Made by a program: the position numbers and the translations under genes
The notes under the pieces: generated by a model
Seen by the model: the letters and a program-made list of their open reading frames with translations, nothing else
What the model was told of the DNA's origin: nothing
Databases searched by the model: none
In this document: positions 1 through 9,195 of the stretch, in pieces
Numbering within the stretch: position 1 is the first letter of the stretch
Layout of the letters: each line of letters begins with the position of its first letter
Source of the DNA: Liquorilactobacillus mali KCTC 3596 = DSM 20444
GTDB lineage: Bacteria > Bacillota > Bacilli > Lactobacillales > Lactobacillaceae
Direction of reading: 5' to 3'
NCBI RefSeq assembly: GCF_000260415.1
Contig: NZ_BACP01000002.1
Coordinates: forward strand, 1 to 64,000
DNA: 64,000 nt

Positions 1-19
1 AGCCCCTTTTTAGATTATA

Positions 20-1177
20 TTAGTAACCATAATGGGAAGGAGAACTTGAAGAATAGGTACCATAAGTAGTACCAGTCCCTGATGAATAAGTAGAACCATA
101 GCCGGAGCTTGAACTGTAGCTAGAACTTGAACCATACGAACTATATATTTGACCAGTAAAAGTAGCAGTTGAAGGATTCAATCCTAATTCTGAACGAATC
201 TTATTAGAAATTTTACGTTTTTCATCTGCAGTGGCAACTTGGTATGATAAACCGCCAATTGTTGCATCCTCACCTTGAAGTACATAAGATTTTATAGTCC
301 CTGCCGCATCTTTATAGTTAGTTTCAATTGTCATCATATCATTGAAAGTCAAGTCAGTTTGCATATTATCTTTAACTGTATTCAATATCTTTTGGAAATT
401 GGATATGGAAGAAATTGTCAGTAGCTTAGAAACAATAGCTTCAATTACCTGTTTTTGACGTTTCTGACGTCCATAATCACCATCTGGATCAGAGTAGCGC
501 ATTCTTGAATATGCGAGGGCCTCATTACCATTTAAAGTTACGGTTTTGCCCTTAGTAACATTGGCATAACTATAATGGAAGGTCAATAGAGGATCAATTG
601 AAACTCCACCAACTGCATTAACCAATTTTGATAATCCTCCCATATTAACCAGTAGATAGAAATCAATCGGAATATGAAGTGTTTTTTGCACGGTTGAAAT
701 TGCAGCAGACGTTCCTCCAATTGTATATGCCGAATTGATTTTGTCATAAGCATTAGATGAACCAGTGATCTTAACTTGAGTATCACGAGGAATACTTGTC
801 AAGGTTGCTTTTTTGGTTTGTGGATTGATGGTAGCAACAATGATAGTATCGGTACGTCCCTTGTCAGTTCTTCCTAGATCACCAGTGTCAGTTCCTAGAA
901 GTAAAATTGAGAAAGGTTTTTTCTTTTTTAAAATTTGAGAGACATTCCTTAGTTTCTTAACTTTGGTTTTTTGATATGTTTTATCAAGAGTTTGTTGGGC
1001 CGCCCCCAGCAGACTACGAGCATAAATACCAGCTCCATAAAATAAAACCAATACCACAATAAGTCCAATCAAACTTAACATTCTGCGTTTTTTATGCGGT
1101 TGTTTTTTGCGATGGTCATGACTATCTTCCCTTCTTAGTGGAGAAGATGTGGAAAATTCATTATTATTGTTATTCAT
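20..1177 (-). CDS. LytR-CpsA-Psr (LCP) family cell-wall glycopolymer ligase
   Basis: 385 aa. LCP enzymes transfer undecaprenyl-linked glycopolymers such as wall teichoic acid onto peptidoglycan at the outer membrane face. A basic cytoplasmic N-terminus (HKKRR, about residue 30) precedes one membrane segment (LSLIGLIVVLVLFYGAGIYA). The LCP domain follows (about residues 85-240), with LLLGTDTG, GRTDTIIVATINP, SIPRDTQV and the basic phosphate-binding SRMRYSDPDGDYGRQKRQ. The last ~40 residues are a Ser/Gly/Tyr-rich tail. The start is ATG at 1177, 6 nt after AAGGAG; an in-frame upstream TTG lies before that site. The gene is monocistronic here and divergent from the AEC transporter. tagO at 53.3 kb would make one of its likely lipid-linked substrates. 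The exact LCP paralogue cannot be told. Confidence 0.93.
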   Translation of the reverse strand: MNNNNNEFSTSSPLRREDSHDHRKKQPHKKRRMLSLIGLIVVLVLFYGAGIYARSLLGAAQQTLDKTYQKTKVKKLRNVSQILKKKKPFSILLLGTDTGDLGRTDKGRTDTIIVATINPQTKKATLTSIPRDTQVKITGSSNAYDKINSAYTIGGTSAAISTVQKTLHIPIDFYLLVNMGGLSKLVNAVGGVSIDPLLTFHYSYANVTKGKTVTLNGNEALAYSRMRYSDPDGDYGRQKRQKQVIEAIVSKLLTISSISNFQKILNTVKDNMQTDLTFNDMMTIETNYKDAAGTIKSYVLQGEDATIGGLSYQVATADEKRKISNKIRSELGLNPSTATFTGQIYSSYGSSSSYSSSSGYGSTYSSGTGTTYGTYSSSSPSHYGY

Positions 1178-1383
1178 CAGTAACTCCTTAATCAACATTA
1201 TTACAAGAATTATACTACTAAGAGTTGTAGATTGAGTAGCATAACTTAAAATTAAATTTTTTTAAACTATTTTGGATATTTAAATGGAATAATCTAATTA
1301 AAAACCAAAGGAAATTTTGTAATAAATTGTGATATACTGGTGAATGTTTATATATGAAAGAATGAAGAGAAAGAGATGAGAAT

Positions 1384-2328
1384 ATGAGGGTTTTTGAGCA
1401 CAGCATTTCTGGTGTGCTGGTAATATTAGTGATGATAATACTGGGATATATTTTAGCAGAACGTGGCTGGTTTGGTGAAAAATCAACTAAATTAATAGCT
1501 AGATTAGTAACACAAATTGCGTTACCATGCTACATGGTATCCACTATCACGATGAGGTTTAGTGCCAATGATCTATCTGGAATGTTGCCAGATTTAAGGT
1601 TTCCGGTCATCTCAATGGTAATACTGATGGCGCTTGCATTTGCAATTGTAAAAATATTTAGAATCCGCAAAAGTCACGCAGGCTTGTTTTCATCGATGTT
1701 TTTTAACTCGAATACAGTCTTTGTTGGGTTGCCAATTAACACGGCGCTTTTTGGAGCAGATAGCATACCTTACGTATTGATTTATTATATGGCAAATACT
1801 ACCATTTTTTGGACGTTGGGTACATACTTAATACAGCGAGACGGTGGACTGAAGAGTCAATTGGACTGGAAAAAAACGCTAAGTAAGATTTTTTCACCGC
1901 CACTTATGGGTTTTGTAGTGGGTGTTATCTTAGTCTTATTAAAGGTTCAATTACCAGTATTTGTTAAATCTGATTTGGATTATATTGGTAACTTAACCGT
2001 ACCACTTTCAATGTTGTTCATTGGTATCTCTGTTTCGCATGCTGGTCTTAACCATCTTGCTTTGCATAAAGATAATATTCTAGTACTAATGGGGCGTTTC
2101 TTATTTGCGCCAGCGTTAATGTGCTTGCTAGTTATACCAGCAGATATGCCGGTTTTGATGAAGCAAGTTTTTATACTTCAATCGGCTATGCCTGTAATGA
2201 CTAATGCTCCGGTTGTTGCGAATTTATATGGTGCAGACTCTGACTACGCTGCGGTGATGGTCACGGAGACGACATTGATGTCATTAGCAGTTGTACCAAT
2301 TTTAATGTTAGTTACACAAAGTATTTAA
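1384..2328 (+). CDS. AEC family transporter (auxin efflux carrier-type permease)
   Basis: 314 aa, almost wholly hydrophobic, with about ten membrane segments, the usual AEC/MleP-type size. It opens with LVILVMIILGYILAERGWFG and carries the family-like FFNSNTVFVGLPIN segment in the first half. The second half repeats the fold (VPLSMLFIGISVSHAGL; LQSAMPVMTNAPVVANLYGAD). Bacterial members export or exchange organic acids such as malate; the substrate here is not evident. An extended -10 (TGATATACT, about 1330-1338) lies upstream. The EamA transporter begins 14 nt after the stop, so the two are probably co-transcribed. Confidence 0.88.
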   Translation: MRVFEHSISGVLVILVMIILGYILAERGWFGEKSTKLIARLVTQIALPCYMVSTITMRFSANDLSGMLPDLRFPVISMVILMALAFAIVKIFRIRKSHAGLFSSMFFNSNTVFVGLPINTALFGADSIPYVLIYYMANTTIFWTLGTYLIQRDGGLKSQLDWKKTLSKIFSPPLMGFVVGVILVLLKVQLPVFVKSDLDYIGNLTVPLSMLFIGISVSHAGLNHLALHKDNILVLMGRFLFAPALMCLLVIPADMPVLMKQVFILQSAMPVMTNAPVVANLYGADSDYAAVMVTETTLMSLAVVPILMLVTQSI

Positions 2329-2342
2329 AAAGAGGGGTAGTT

Positions 2343-3308
2343 GTGAAAAAGACAATAGTTTATGTCCTAATATCAACATTTATGTTCAGTTCAATGGAAA
2401 TAGCGCTAAAGGTAGCTGGTGCCACTTTTAATCCAATCCAATTGAATCTTATTCGTTTCTTTATTGGTGCCTTGGTGTTGCTGCCGTTTGCAAATAAAGC
2501 ATTGAAAGTAAGTAAGAGAAAGCTGAGAAAAGAAGATTGGTACCTTTTCTGTCTTACAGGATTTCTCTGTGTAATTGTCAGCATGTCGCTTTTTCAGTTG
2601 GCAGTTGTTGCAACAAAGGCTTCAACAGTGGCAGTTTTATTTAGTTGTAATCCAGTATTTGCGTTAATCTTTGCTTTTATTATTTTGCGAGAACGCTTAG
2701 GAAGAGCAAATTTAATTGCTGTTGTGATATCTATCTTAGGCCTGATTGTAATCATTGACCCACTTCATCTTACTAAACCAATGGGAATCATCTTAGGTGT
2801 CTTGGCAGCAATAACATTTGGTTTTTATTCAATTATTTCACGCTATGGTTCTACTAAAAGAGGACTCAATGGGATTGTTATGACATGCTACACATTCATA
2901 GCTGGAACAGTTGAATTGTTTGTACTTTCACTAATTACACATATACCATTTGTTGCTGATGCTTTAGGAAGCATTCCAAGTTTAAAATCTTTTCAATACC
3001 TGCCAATATTGCAGAATATAACAATTGGTTCTTTGCCAATGTTACTCTATTTAGGGATCTGTGTTACAGGTGGTGGCTTTGCTTTTTATTTTCTTGCAAT
3101 GGAGAATTCAAATGTTTCCACTGCTTCCCTAGTGTTTTTTATAAAACCAGGGTTGGCTCCAATTTTAGCAGCAATCTTGATTGGAGAGAAAGTAACAACA
3201 TTGACAATTATTGGAATTATAATTATTTTGTTGGGTTCCGTTGTCACATTTGTGGGTAATCGAGTCAAAGAAGAAACGATCATACCAAAAAATTTACCCA
3301 AAAATTAA
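2343..3308 (+). CDS. EamA/DMT superfamily transporter
   Basis: 321 aa with ten predicted membrane helices in two EamA repeats (about residues 5-140 and 155-305). Repeat 1 has the typical PIQLNLIRFFIGALVLLPF and VLFSCNPVFALIFAFIILRERL. Repeat 2 has ASLVFFIKPGLAPILAAILI followed by GEKVTTLTIIGIIIILLGS. Members export or import small metabolites; substrate unknown. The start is GTG, 5 nt after GAGGGGT. It follows the AEC gene by 14 nt and is closed by a strong terminator. Confidence 0.9.
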   Translation: MKKTIVYVLISTFMFSSMEIALKVAGATFNPIQLNLIRFFIGALVLLPFANKALKVSKRKLRKEDWYLFCLTGFLCVIVSMSLFQLAVVATKASTVAVLFSCNPVFALIFAFIILRERLGRANLIAVVISILGLIVIIDPLHLTKPMGIILGVLAAITFGFYSIISRYGSTKRGLNGIVMTCYTFIAGTVELFVLSLITHIPFVADALGSIPSLKSFQYLPILQNITIGSLPMLLYLGICVTGGGFAFYFLAMENSNVSTASLVFFIKPGLAPILAAILIGEKVTTLTIIGIIIILLGSVVTFVGNRVKEETIIPKNLPKN

Positions 3309-3337
3309 TTATTACTTGACTTATATATTTCAAATTT

Positions 3338-3382
3338 GGAAGGGAATTGCTGCTTTAAGCAACAAAAATCCCTCCTTTTTTA
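3338..3382 (+). terminator. Rho-independent terminator after the EamA gene
   Basis: Arms GGAAGGGA and TCCCTCC, with an inner TTGCTGC/GCAACA stem, are followed by a T run. It lies 30 bp past the EamA stop. Confidence 0.85.
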
Positions 3383-3560
3383 TTGTTTTTAACTAATTAA
3401 TTCCACTAAGAGAATCGTTATAATAATAAAAAGTATGAATTTTGTAAATTTTGTTGGAATATGCGAATAAAAAGAGCAAAAATGCTCTAGATTTCTATTT
3501 GTAATTTTTGAAATCTTAATGTAATAAAAGTGCTTGAAATTGCCATTCTTGAGCAGATTT

Positions 3561-3605
3561 TGTAAATATAATGTAATGCTCATTATTGTGCAAGCGTGGT
3601 AGAAT
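3561..3605 (+). promoter_or_regulatory. WalR-type box with extended -10 promoter of the NlpC/P60 gene
   Basis: TGTAAA (3561-3566), 5 nt, TGTAAT (3572-3577) is an exact match to the published WalR/YycF consensus TGTWAH-N5-TGTWAH. It sits immediately upstream of where the -35 element should be relative to an extended -10, TGGTAGAAT (3597-3605). Two further single TGTAAT half sites lie at 3500-3505 and 3520-3525. Control of a cell-wall hydrolase by WalKR would fit. Function is inferred. Confidence 0.65.
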
Positions 3606-3675
3606 TACTCTTGTAGTTAAATTGTACGTAAAAAATTAAAAAAGATATTTAATCGAATGTCAGAGGTGTAAGTCA

Positions 3676-4875
3676 GTGAAACATAATTTAATTTCAAAAA
3701 CTGTACTCGTAGTTGCTTCACTTGTAACAGTTGTCAGCTTAGGAACACACGTTTCAGCTTCAGATACTGCAACACAAATTAACGAGGTTAATCAAAAGAT
3801 TTCTGATACTCAGAAATTGGTAAATGAAAGTCAAAAAAAGCTTTCAAAGTTACAAGATCAGCAATATTCCGATTCAGTTGAGATTGCTTCATTGACGAAG
3901 AACATTAACGCAAGGAAATCCCATTTAGCTGAGCAAGCACGTTCGGCTCAACAAAATGATACAGGGAGCTTAATAGAATTCTTAACAGATTCAAAAAGCT
4001 TTAGTGATGCAATTGATCGTGTTGCTACAGTTGCAACTATGATCCAAGCAAATAATCAAACTTTGCAAGATCAGAAAAATGACCAAGAAAAAGTTGCAGC
4101 TGACAAGAAGCAAGTTGATGAATCTGTAGCAGCTCAAAAGAAAACTAGTGAAAAATTGAGAAATGATATGGCTGACTTAGCTGTTCAAAAGATACAATTA
4201 AAAGTTAAAAAAACTAAAGAAGATGCCGCAAAGCAAAAAGCAGAAGCAGCTTTAGCAGCGGCCCAAAAAGCGGCTGCAGCTGTCAAGGCAGCTAAGAGTA
4301 GTGCAGATGCTAACAAGGCTTTAGCAACAGCTACAAAGGCTGTAACAGCAGCCTCCACCACTAATACAAATAGTGGTACGACTACTTCGAATACTTCTAC
4401 AAATAGTTCCAACAATTCTAACAACAGTAGCACAAGTAGTTCAGCAACTGTAACTCAGACCGCATATTCGACCGCATCAACCACGTCAACTGCGACTGCT
4501 TTATCGAGTTCGAGTGTGGATACAAGTTCAGTTGTTGCAGCTGCATTATCCTTGACGAAAATGAACATTCCTTATGTTTGGGGCGGTGAGTCTCTATCAG
4601 GGATGGATTGCTCAGGTTTGACCGCATATGTCTATGCTAAGTTTGGAGTATCGTTGCCACATAATACTGTTGCGCAAGAGGGATATGTTACATATGAATC
4701 TGTTTCGCAAGCACAGCCAGGCGATTTATTATTTTGGGGTAGCAAAGGGGCATCATATCATGTAGCAATTTATATTGGAAATGGCCAATATGTACATGCG
4801 CCAAGAACTGGTCAAACGGTTCGTGTTGGATCAGTTTCAGGATATGCACCTTCATTTGCAGGGCGTTTAAAGTAA
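3676..4875 (+). CDS. Secreted NlpC/P60 (C40) peptidoglycan endopeptidase with coiled-coil N-terminus
   Basis: 399 aa. A signal peptide (about residues 1-28, cleavage near VSA-SDT) is followed by a long coiled coil (about 30-190) rich in Gln/Lys/Glu. Next come an Ala/Lys stretch and a Ser/Thr/Asn linker (about 215-285). The C-terminal NlpC/P60 domain (about 290-399) shows the catalytic Cys in MDCSGLTAYVY, His in YHVAIYIG and third polar residue in YVHAPRTGQ. The family cleaves D-Glu-diamino-acid bonds in stem peptides. The coiled coil resembles PcsB/CwlO-type hydrolases, whose coiled coils are engaged by FtsEX; ftsEX lies at 61.7 kb, so a functional link is possible but only inferred. The start is GTG, 7 nt after AGAGGTG. 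A WalR-type box lies upstream. Confidence 0.93.
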   Translation: MKHNLISKTVLVVASLVTVVSLGTHVSASDTATQINEVNQKISDTQKLVNESQKKLSKLQDQQYSDSVEIASLTKNINARKSHLAEQARSAQQNDTGSLIEFLTDSKSFSDAIDRVATVATMIQANNQTLQDQKNDQEKVAADKKQVDESVAAQKKTSEKLRNDMADLAVQKIQLKVKKTKEDAAKQKAEAALAAAQKAAAAVKAAKSSADANKALATATKAVTAASTTNTNSGTTTSNTSTNSSNNSNNSSTSSSATVTQTAYSTASTTSTATALSSSSVDTSSVVAAALSLTKMNIPYVWGGESLSGMDCSGLTAYVYAKFGVSLPHNTVAQEGYVTYESVSQAQPGDLLFWGSKGASYHVAIYIGNGQYVHAPRTGQTVRVGSVSGYAPSFAGRLK

Positions 4876-5021
4876 AAATGTTCTGATTTAGTTAAACTGA
4901 CATTTGATTAATGAAACAATTTAAGATTAGATCTAGTTCAAGTAACTGATTAATGAAATACTTTATTAATTCAGTCTCGCTGACTAGATTTTTTTAGTTG
5001 CACTGGAAATGAAGTTAAAAA

Positions 5022-5120
5022 GTGTAACATAAGTCGGAGAGATTTGATTTATAGAACATTTTTATAAAAAATAACAGGTGAGTTAGGTCATAAATTAAAT
5101 TTTGACTTGGTTTTTTTTGC
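5022..5120 (+). repeat. Dispersed intergenic repeat, copy R1 (short)
   Basis: Short copy of the eight-member repeat family. The left end is GTGTAACATAAGTCGG and the right end a hairpin (GAGTTAGGTCATAAATT with ATTTTGACTTGG) followed by T8. The middle ~70 bp seen in long copies is missing. It lies in the 323-bp gap between the NlpC/P60 gene and gpmA. A weak hairpin ending in T7 (about 4968-4997) is the only other structure seen there. Confidence 0.75.
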
Positions 5121-5198
5121 TTTGAATAAACTATTCTAGATTAAAAAAGTCTGATATGATAAAGACATTAGGCAAGACTATCAGAGGGGACAAAAGAT

Positions 5199-5873
5199 AT
5201 GGTTAAATTAGTTTTACTAAGACATGGACAAAGCACAGCAAATTTGGCAAATGAATATACTGGTTGGTCAGATTCACCATTAACTGCAGAAGGAGAACAG
5301 CAGGCAATAAAGGCTGGGAAGCTCTTAGATGAAGAGAAAATTATTTTTACTGACTTGCACACATCCGTCCTTACACGTGCAATTAAGACCGCTAATATTG
5401 TACTCGATTGTATTAATCAAAATAGTGTCCCAATAAAAAAAACATGGCGTCTAAATGAGAGGCATTACGGAGCTTTACGTGGCTTAAACAAGCAATGGAC
5501 GGTGGAAACTTATGGAAAAAAAGAAGTTGCATTGTGGAGAAGGAGCTTTACCACTGTACCTCCTAAAATGGATAAACCTGACGAAGATAGACGATATTCT
5601 GCCTATCCAAAGACAATTTTACCTTTGGCGGAAAGCTTAAAGGATGCGTCTGATAGAATTATTCCGTATTGGCTGGATAGCATTGCTCCCAATTTAATTC
5701 ATCAAAAAAATCAGATCATCGTGGCACATGGTAGTACTCTGAGGGCTTTAATCAAGTATATTGAGGGAATCAGTGATTCAGCAATTGACGGAGTTGAAGT
5801 CGAAAATGCGGTCCCAATTGTCTATGAGCTCGATAGCAGGTTAAAGATTATTTCCAAAAGGGAATTAAGATAG
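5199..5873 (+). CDS. gpmA: 2,3-bisphosphoglycerate-dependent phosphoglycerate mutase
   Basis: 224 aa, close to the ~230 aa of dPGM enzymes that interconvert 3- and 2-phosphoglycerate in glycolysis. The catalytic histidine motif is [18 protein letters not shown] near the N-terminus. The second-half motifs are [24 protein letters not shown] and [18 protein letters not shown] with the second active-site His. Divergence at some usually invariant positions (GS for GN in AHGNSLRA; ETYG for EKYG) suggests a secondary paralogue. AGAGGGG precedes the ATG. The extended -10 TGATATGAT (about 5152-5160) lies just after repeat R1. Confidence 0.88.
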   Translation: MVKLVLLRHGQSTANLANEYTGWSDSPLTAEGEQQAIKAGKLLDEEKIIFTDLHTSVLTRAIKTANIVLDCINQNSVPIKKTWRLNERHYGALRGLNKQWTVETYGKKEVALWRRSFTTVPPKMDKPDEDRRYSAYPKTILPLAESLKDASDRIIPYWLDSIAPNLIHQKNQIIVAHGSTLRALIKYIEGISDSAIDGVEVENAVPIVYELDSRLKIISKRELR

Positions 5874-5895
5874 GTTATGTAAAAAATGAAGCGAA

Positions 5896-6011
5896 AGTCA
5901 GACATAAGTCGGTAAAATTTGCGGTTAGTTGAGGTACATTATTTTGTATCACACACTTATCTGAATAAATAGAGGAGTCAGTCAAAGGTTAATTTTTGAC
6001 TGACTCCTCTT
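5896..6011 (+). repeat. Dispersed intergenic repeat, copy R2 with bidirectional terminator hairpin
   Basis: The left end is GACATAAGTCGGTAAAATTTG. The right end is a long hairpin at 5972-6009 (arms GAGGAGTCAGTCAAA and TTTGACTGACTCCTC) followed by TTTA. It lies between the convergent gpmA and pepC stops and probably terminates both. The internal part is shortened relative to R6 and R7. Confidence 0.8.
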
Positions 6012-6072
6012 TACTAATTAAAACCATATTTTTTTGTAAGTAAAGCCTTATCTAACATTGAGTTTCTCTAAC

Positions 6073-7407
6073 TTATGCTAAAGCACCCATTGGATCCCAA
6101 GGAGCGAGTACTTTTGGTTCTTCATTGAGGACTTCTTGTAATTTTTCAGAAAGAAATTTCTTGTTAACGACAATTTGATAGCAATATTCATTCATCCAGT
6201 CGTTACTCATAACGAAAAATCCATCAGTACCAACTTTTTTACCCCATGAATTTTCAACTTTCCATTTGGTTGGCTCACCATCAACAAGATCAACTCCAGT
6301 TAAAACCATAGCATGTGTCATTAGACTTTCGCCGTAATCCAATCTTTCAGCTTTAGAAATACTTAAATCAATATCAAAAAGTTCATCTTTGTGATATAAC
6401 TCAGTATCCATGATTCCCTTTTGGCGGTCGGAAGATTGACCTACATCACAGCCAAACCATACACTTTCACCACTTTGAAGCTGCTTTACTGCAACATCGC
6501 GGAATGTTGCCATGTCAACGTTCAAGTGACGAACTTGACGACCGTCCACAACATTACCAAGCATTTCAACAGTATACATATGGTTGAATGGTTTGTCAGC
6601 AGTTGGGCCGTTGATGATTGAAACATAATCATCCAAGTTCCAGCCAACATACTTGTTAAAGAAATCGATAGGTGTAATGTTACGGTCAATATGATATTTT
6701 TTGTCTGAATCGCGATACTCAAAGTCAAAGTGAGCAGGTGGTTCACCAAAGCTATAAGCTAGCATGCGGTATGCATCATCTAACATTTTTTCTTTTGTAT
6801 CCTCAAGCTCTTTTTCGGATGCTCCGTTTGCAACTAAATTACGTAACGTTACGGCGTCCTTGCGTAATTTTAAGTCAAAAGTGCTGTTAAATTCACGTGA
6901 AGCAGAAGAATTGAATGTTTCAGGCATAGCTGATTGAGGAACTACACCATATTTTTCAATAATTGCCACGATCATATCCCACTGACCACCGTCTTGTTGA
7001 GGTGTCGTCATCAGGAAGGAAACTTTACGATCTGATGTTGGCAAGGAAGCTGTGTTGATCACATTTTCATAGAAGTAATTAGCTTTTTCAAGCTTATCCC
7101 AGAAAAATGTATAATTTTGTGAAAGCTCGAAATCTTTTGGCATATTGAATTTATTTTTCATATCATGACGCATTGTATTTAATGCGGCAAACATCCAACA
7201 ACGGCCGGATTGCTTCTGATTAGCAACATCTCCTGTATCCAAGTCGATAGAAAAAACAGGTGTCATATTAACTTCAGAACGATAATCTGCAGAAGTTGTA
7301 TAGATTCCGTTTTTTGTAACTGCACGCTCAAGGACCTTATGATTTGCGCGGTTTTCTAGAGAATTTTTAAATTTTGATAATTGTTGGTGCTCAATAGCTT
7401 TACTCAC
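6073..7407 (-). CDS. pepC: Aminopeptidase C (bleomycin hydrolase family, C1B)
   Basis: 444 aa, the standard length. This cytoplasmic cysteine aminopeptidase helps lactic acid bacteria use imported peptides. The papain-like triad is visible: Cys in QKQSGRCWMFAALN (about residue 70), His in SLMTHAMVLTGVD (about 365) and Asn in KVENSWGKKVGTDGFF. The C-terminus (WDPMGALA) fits the family's self-inhibiting tail that enters the active site of the hexamer. The start is GTG, 11 nt after AAGGAG. It appears monocistronic, and repeat R2 lies 3' of it. Confidence 0.97.
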   Translation of the reverse strand: MSKAIEHQQLSKFKNSLENRANHKVLERAVTKNGIYTTSADYRSEVNMTPVFSIDLDTGDVANQKQSGRCWMFAALNTMRHDMKNKFNMPKDFELSQNYTFFWDKLEKANYFYENVINTASLPTSDRKVSFLMTTPQQDGGQWDMIVAIIEKYGVVPQSAMPETFNSSASREFNSTFDLKLRKDAVTLRNLVANGASEKELEDTKEKMLDDAYRMLAYSFGEPPAHFDFEYRDSDKKYHIDRNITPIDFFNKYVGWNLDDYVSIINGPTADKPFNHMYTVEMLGNVVDGRQVRHLNVDMATFRDVAVKQLQSGESVWFGCDVGQSSDRQKGIMDTELYHKDELFDIDLSISKAERLDYGESLMTHAMVLTGVDLVDGEPTKWKVENSWGKKVGTDGFFVMSNDWMNEYCYQIVVNKKFLSEKLQEVLNEEPKVLAPWDPMGALA

Positions 7408-7481
7408 TATCTGTCACTCTCCTTAAAAAGATATAACAACATTATATGATAAATAAAGTAACACGTAAACCTTGTTGCTGA

Positions 7482-8168
7482 TTAACGAGCCTCGAGAACT
7501 TTAGGCCCACTGGTGTAACCGACGATAACAGTGTTGACAGTATTCAAGAAGAGACCGTGCTCAACGACACCAACTTGTGCTTTTAAATAATCAGCAAGTT
7601 TGAACGGATCTGTTATTTGTTCCAAATGCAGATCAATTATATAGTTATCAGAATCAGTTCGTAATTTTGAACCATCAGCAGCCAATCTGAAAGTTGGGTG
7701 GAATTTCCTAGAATCAAAACGTTCAAAAATTTTTTTGCTACCGTAGGGAATCACTTCGACTGGAAGTGGAAAGCTTCCTAATTTATTTACTAACTTACTT
7801 TGATCCACAATCCAGATATTCTTTTTCGAGTTAGTTGCCACTATTTTTTCGAACAAAAGTGCGGCTCCACCACCCTTTATACCTTGGAAGTCGGCACTAA
7901 CCTCATCGGCTCCATCAATCGTAAGATCAATGTGATCAACTTCATCAACTGACTTTAGGGGGATTCCCAGTGAAGTTGCCTGCTTGGCTGTTTCTGCGGA
8001 TGTGACAATACCTGTAATCGACAGATTTTCTTTCTGAATTTTTTTTGCAAGGGCCTCTATCATATATTTAACCGTTGAACCTGTTCCTAAGCCAATGGTC
8101 ATATTATCAAAAACCCAATCAACTGCTTTTTTTCCAACAAGAGCCTTTAACTCATTTTGATTCACCAT
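7482..8168 (-). CDS. rpiA: Ribose-5-phosphate isomerase A
   Basis: 228 aa. It interconverts ribose-5-phosphate and ribulose-5-phosphate in the pentose phosphate pathway. Motifs: [15 protein letters not shown] (phosphate loop), [34 protein letters not shown] with the catalytic Glu region, and [10 protein letters not shown]. The ATG at 8168 is 5 nt after GAGGTG. An in-frame upstream extension to 8228 runs through the preceding gene and is not used. It lies 10 nt downstream of the GNAT gene and is likely co-transcribed with it. Confidence 0.96.
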   Translation of the reverse strand: MVNQNELKALVGKKAVDWVFDNMTIGLGTGSTVKYMIEALAKKIQKENLSITGIVTSAETAKQATSLGIPLKSVDEVDHIDLTIDGADEVSADFQGIKGGGAALLFEKIVATNSKKNIWIVDQSKLVNKLGSFPLPVEVIPYGSKKIFERFDSRKFHPTFRLAADGSKLRTDSDNYIIDLHLEQITDPFKLADYLKAQVGVVEHGLFLNTVNTVIVGYTSGPKVLEAR

Positions 8169-8178
8169 ATTCACCTCA

Positions 8179-8472
8179 TTAATTATTTTCTTCTTTGAGT
8201 AGATGCTGATACTCAGCGTGGTTTTCAAAGAATTTCTTTGTGTAGGGACACAACGGGATAACTTTCTTGGAATCTTCAGTTACCTTGGCAAGAAAATCTT
8301 TTGTAATTTTCCCTGCTAATCCGGTTCCACGGGCACTTTCATCTACCCAAGTGTGTTCAACTAAGTATGTTTGAGAGTTGTCAAGCAATGAAAAACCAAT
8401 ATGTGCTACAGGTTTTTTATCACTTTCTGAACGATAATAATCAAAGGAATTTTCTGTGAATTTAGTAATCAT
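8179..8472 (-). CDS. Small GNAT-fold acetyltransferase (YjdJ/GCN5-related type)
   Basis: 97 aa. It matches the short single-domain GNAT group: [23 protein letters not shown] gives the beta hairpin, [17 protein letters not shown] the acetyl-CoA loop, and [15 protein letters not shown] the conserved end containing the C-P-Y motif. Substrate unknown. I chose ATG 8472, 7 nt after AGAGGTG; ATG 8481 is closer than useful to that site. It precedes rpiA by 10 nt on the same strand. Confidence 0.88.
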   Translation of the reverse strand: MITKFTENSFDYYRSESDKKPVAHIGFSLLDNSQTYLVEHTWVDESARGTGLAGKITKDFLAKVTEDSKKVIPLCPYTKKFFENHAEYQHLLKEENN

Positions 8473-8575
8473 ATAAAACACCTCTTTTTGTTTAATTATA
8501 GCATATGAGAAGGTACTGTATCTGTTTGTTGATTAATGATAGAATAGTAGAATAAATTAGGGAAAGAGTGATATT

Positions 8576-9112
8576 TTGAAAAGAGGATTCGAGGTAGTAA
8601 AGCGGTTTAAAAAAGAAGAGATCACACTTCCAACGCGTGCTACAAAAAATGCGGCAGGGTATGATTTTTATGCGGCACAGGATTTTGTGTTGCCATCAAT
8701 ATGGAAACTTAATTTTTTAAGAATTTTATGGAGTATTACAAAAAAACAAAAGAATACAGATATTGATTATGAAAAGGCCAACAAGGTCCTTAAGCCATTC
8801 TTAGTTCCGACAGGCATCAAAGCATATATGGGAGCCGAAGAATTTCTGATGCTTGCCAATCGTTCTAGCAATCCATTAAAAAGAAACTTGATTTTACCAA
8901 ATGGGGTAGGAATTGTTGATGCTGATTATTATGGCAATGCTGGTAATGATGGAGAGATATTCTTTCAACTCATGAATTTTGGTATCAGGGATGTAGTAAT
9001 CAAGAAAAATGAACGTATTGGACAGGGTATCTTTATTCCTTTTCTAACGATTGACAGTGAAGAGGGGCCATTAAAGAAACGAACAGGAGGGTTTGGATCA
9101 TCAGGTAGGTAA
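8576..9112 (+). CDS. dut: dUTPase-family protein with an internal insertion
   Basis: 178 aa. dUTPases hydrolyse dUTP to dUMP and PPi. Conserved motifs are present in order: AAGYDFYAAQ (I), LANRSSNPLKRNLILPNG (II), VGIVDADYYGNAGNDGE (III), ERIGQGIFIPF (IV) and the Gly-rich C-terminal arm GGFGSSGR (V). Between motif I and the usual VPTGIKAYM strand lies an extra ~35-residue segment (about residues 37-72) with a hydrophobic part (WKLNFLRILWSI), absent from classic ~145-aa trimeric dUTPases. The start is TTG, 7 nt after AAAGAG. radA follows after 83 nt. Confidence 0.88.
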   Translation: MKRGFEVVKRFKKEEITLPTRATKNAAGYDFYAAQDFVLPSIWKLNFLRILWSITKKQKNTDIDYEKANKVLKPFLVPTGIKAYMGAEEFLMLANRSSNPLKRNLILPNGVGIVDADYYGNAGNDGEIFFQLMNFGIRDVVIKKNERIGQGIFIPFLTIDSEEGPLKKRTGGFGSSGR

Positions 9113-9195
9113 AAAAAGTTAAAGAATGAAGGAAATATGCTTAAAAACAAGCAAACATGCTATGATAAATTCAATAAGCGAAAGAAGGCTAGCAA

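Noticed and set aside
4900-4960. Direct repeat TGATTAATGAAA (two copies) after the NlpC/P60 gene
   Set aside because: Only two short AT-rich copies; not distinguishable from chance.
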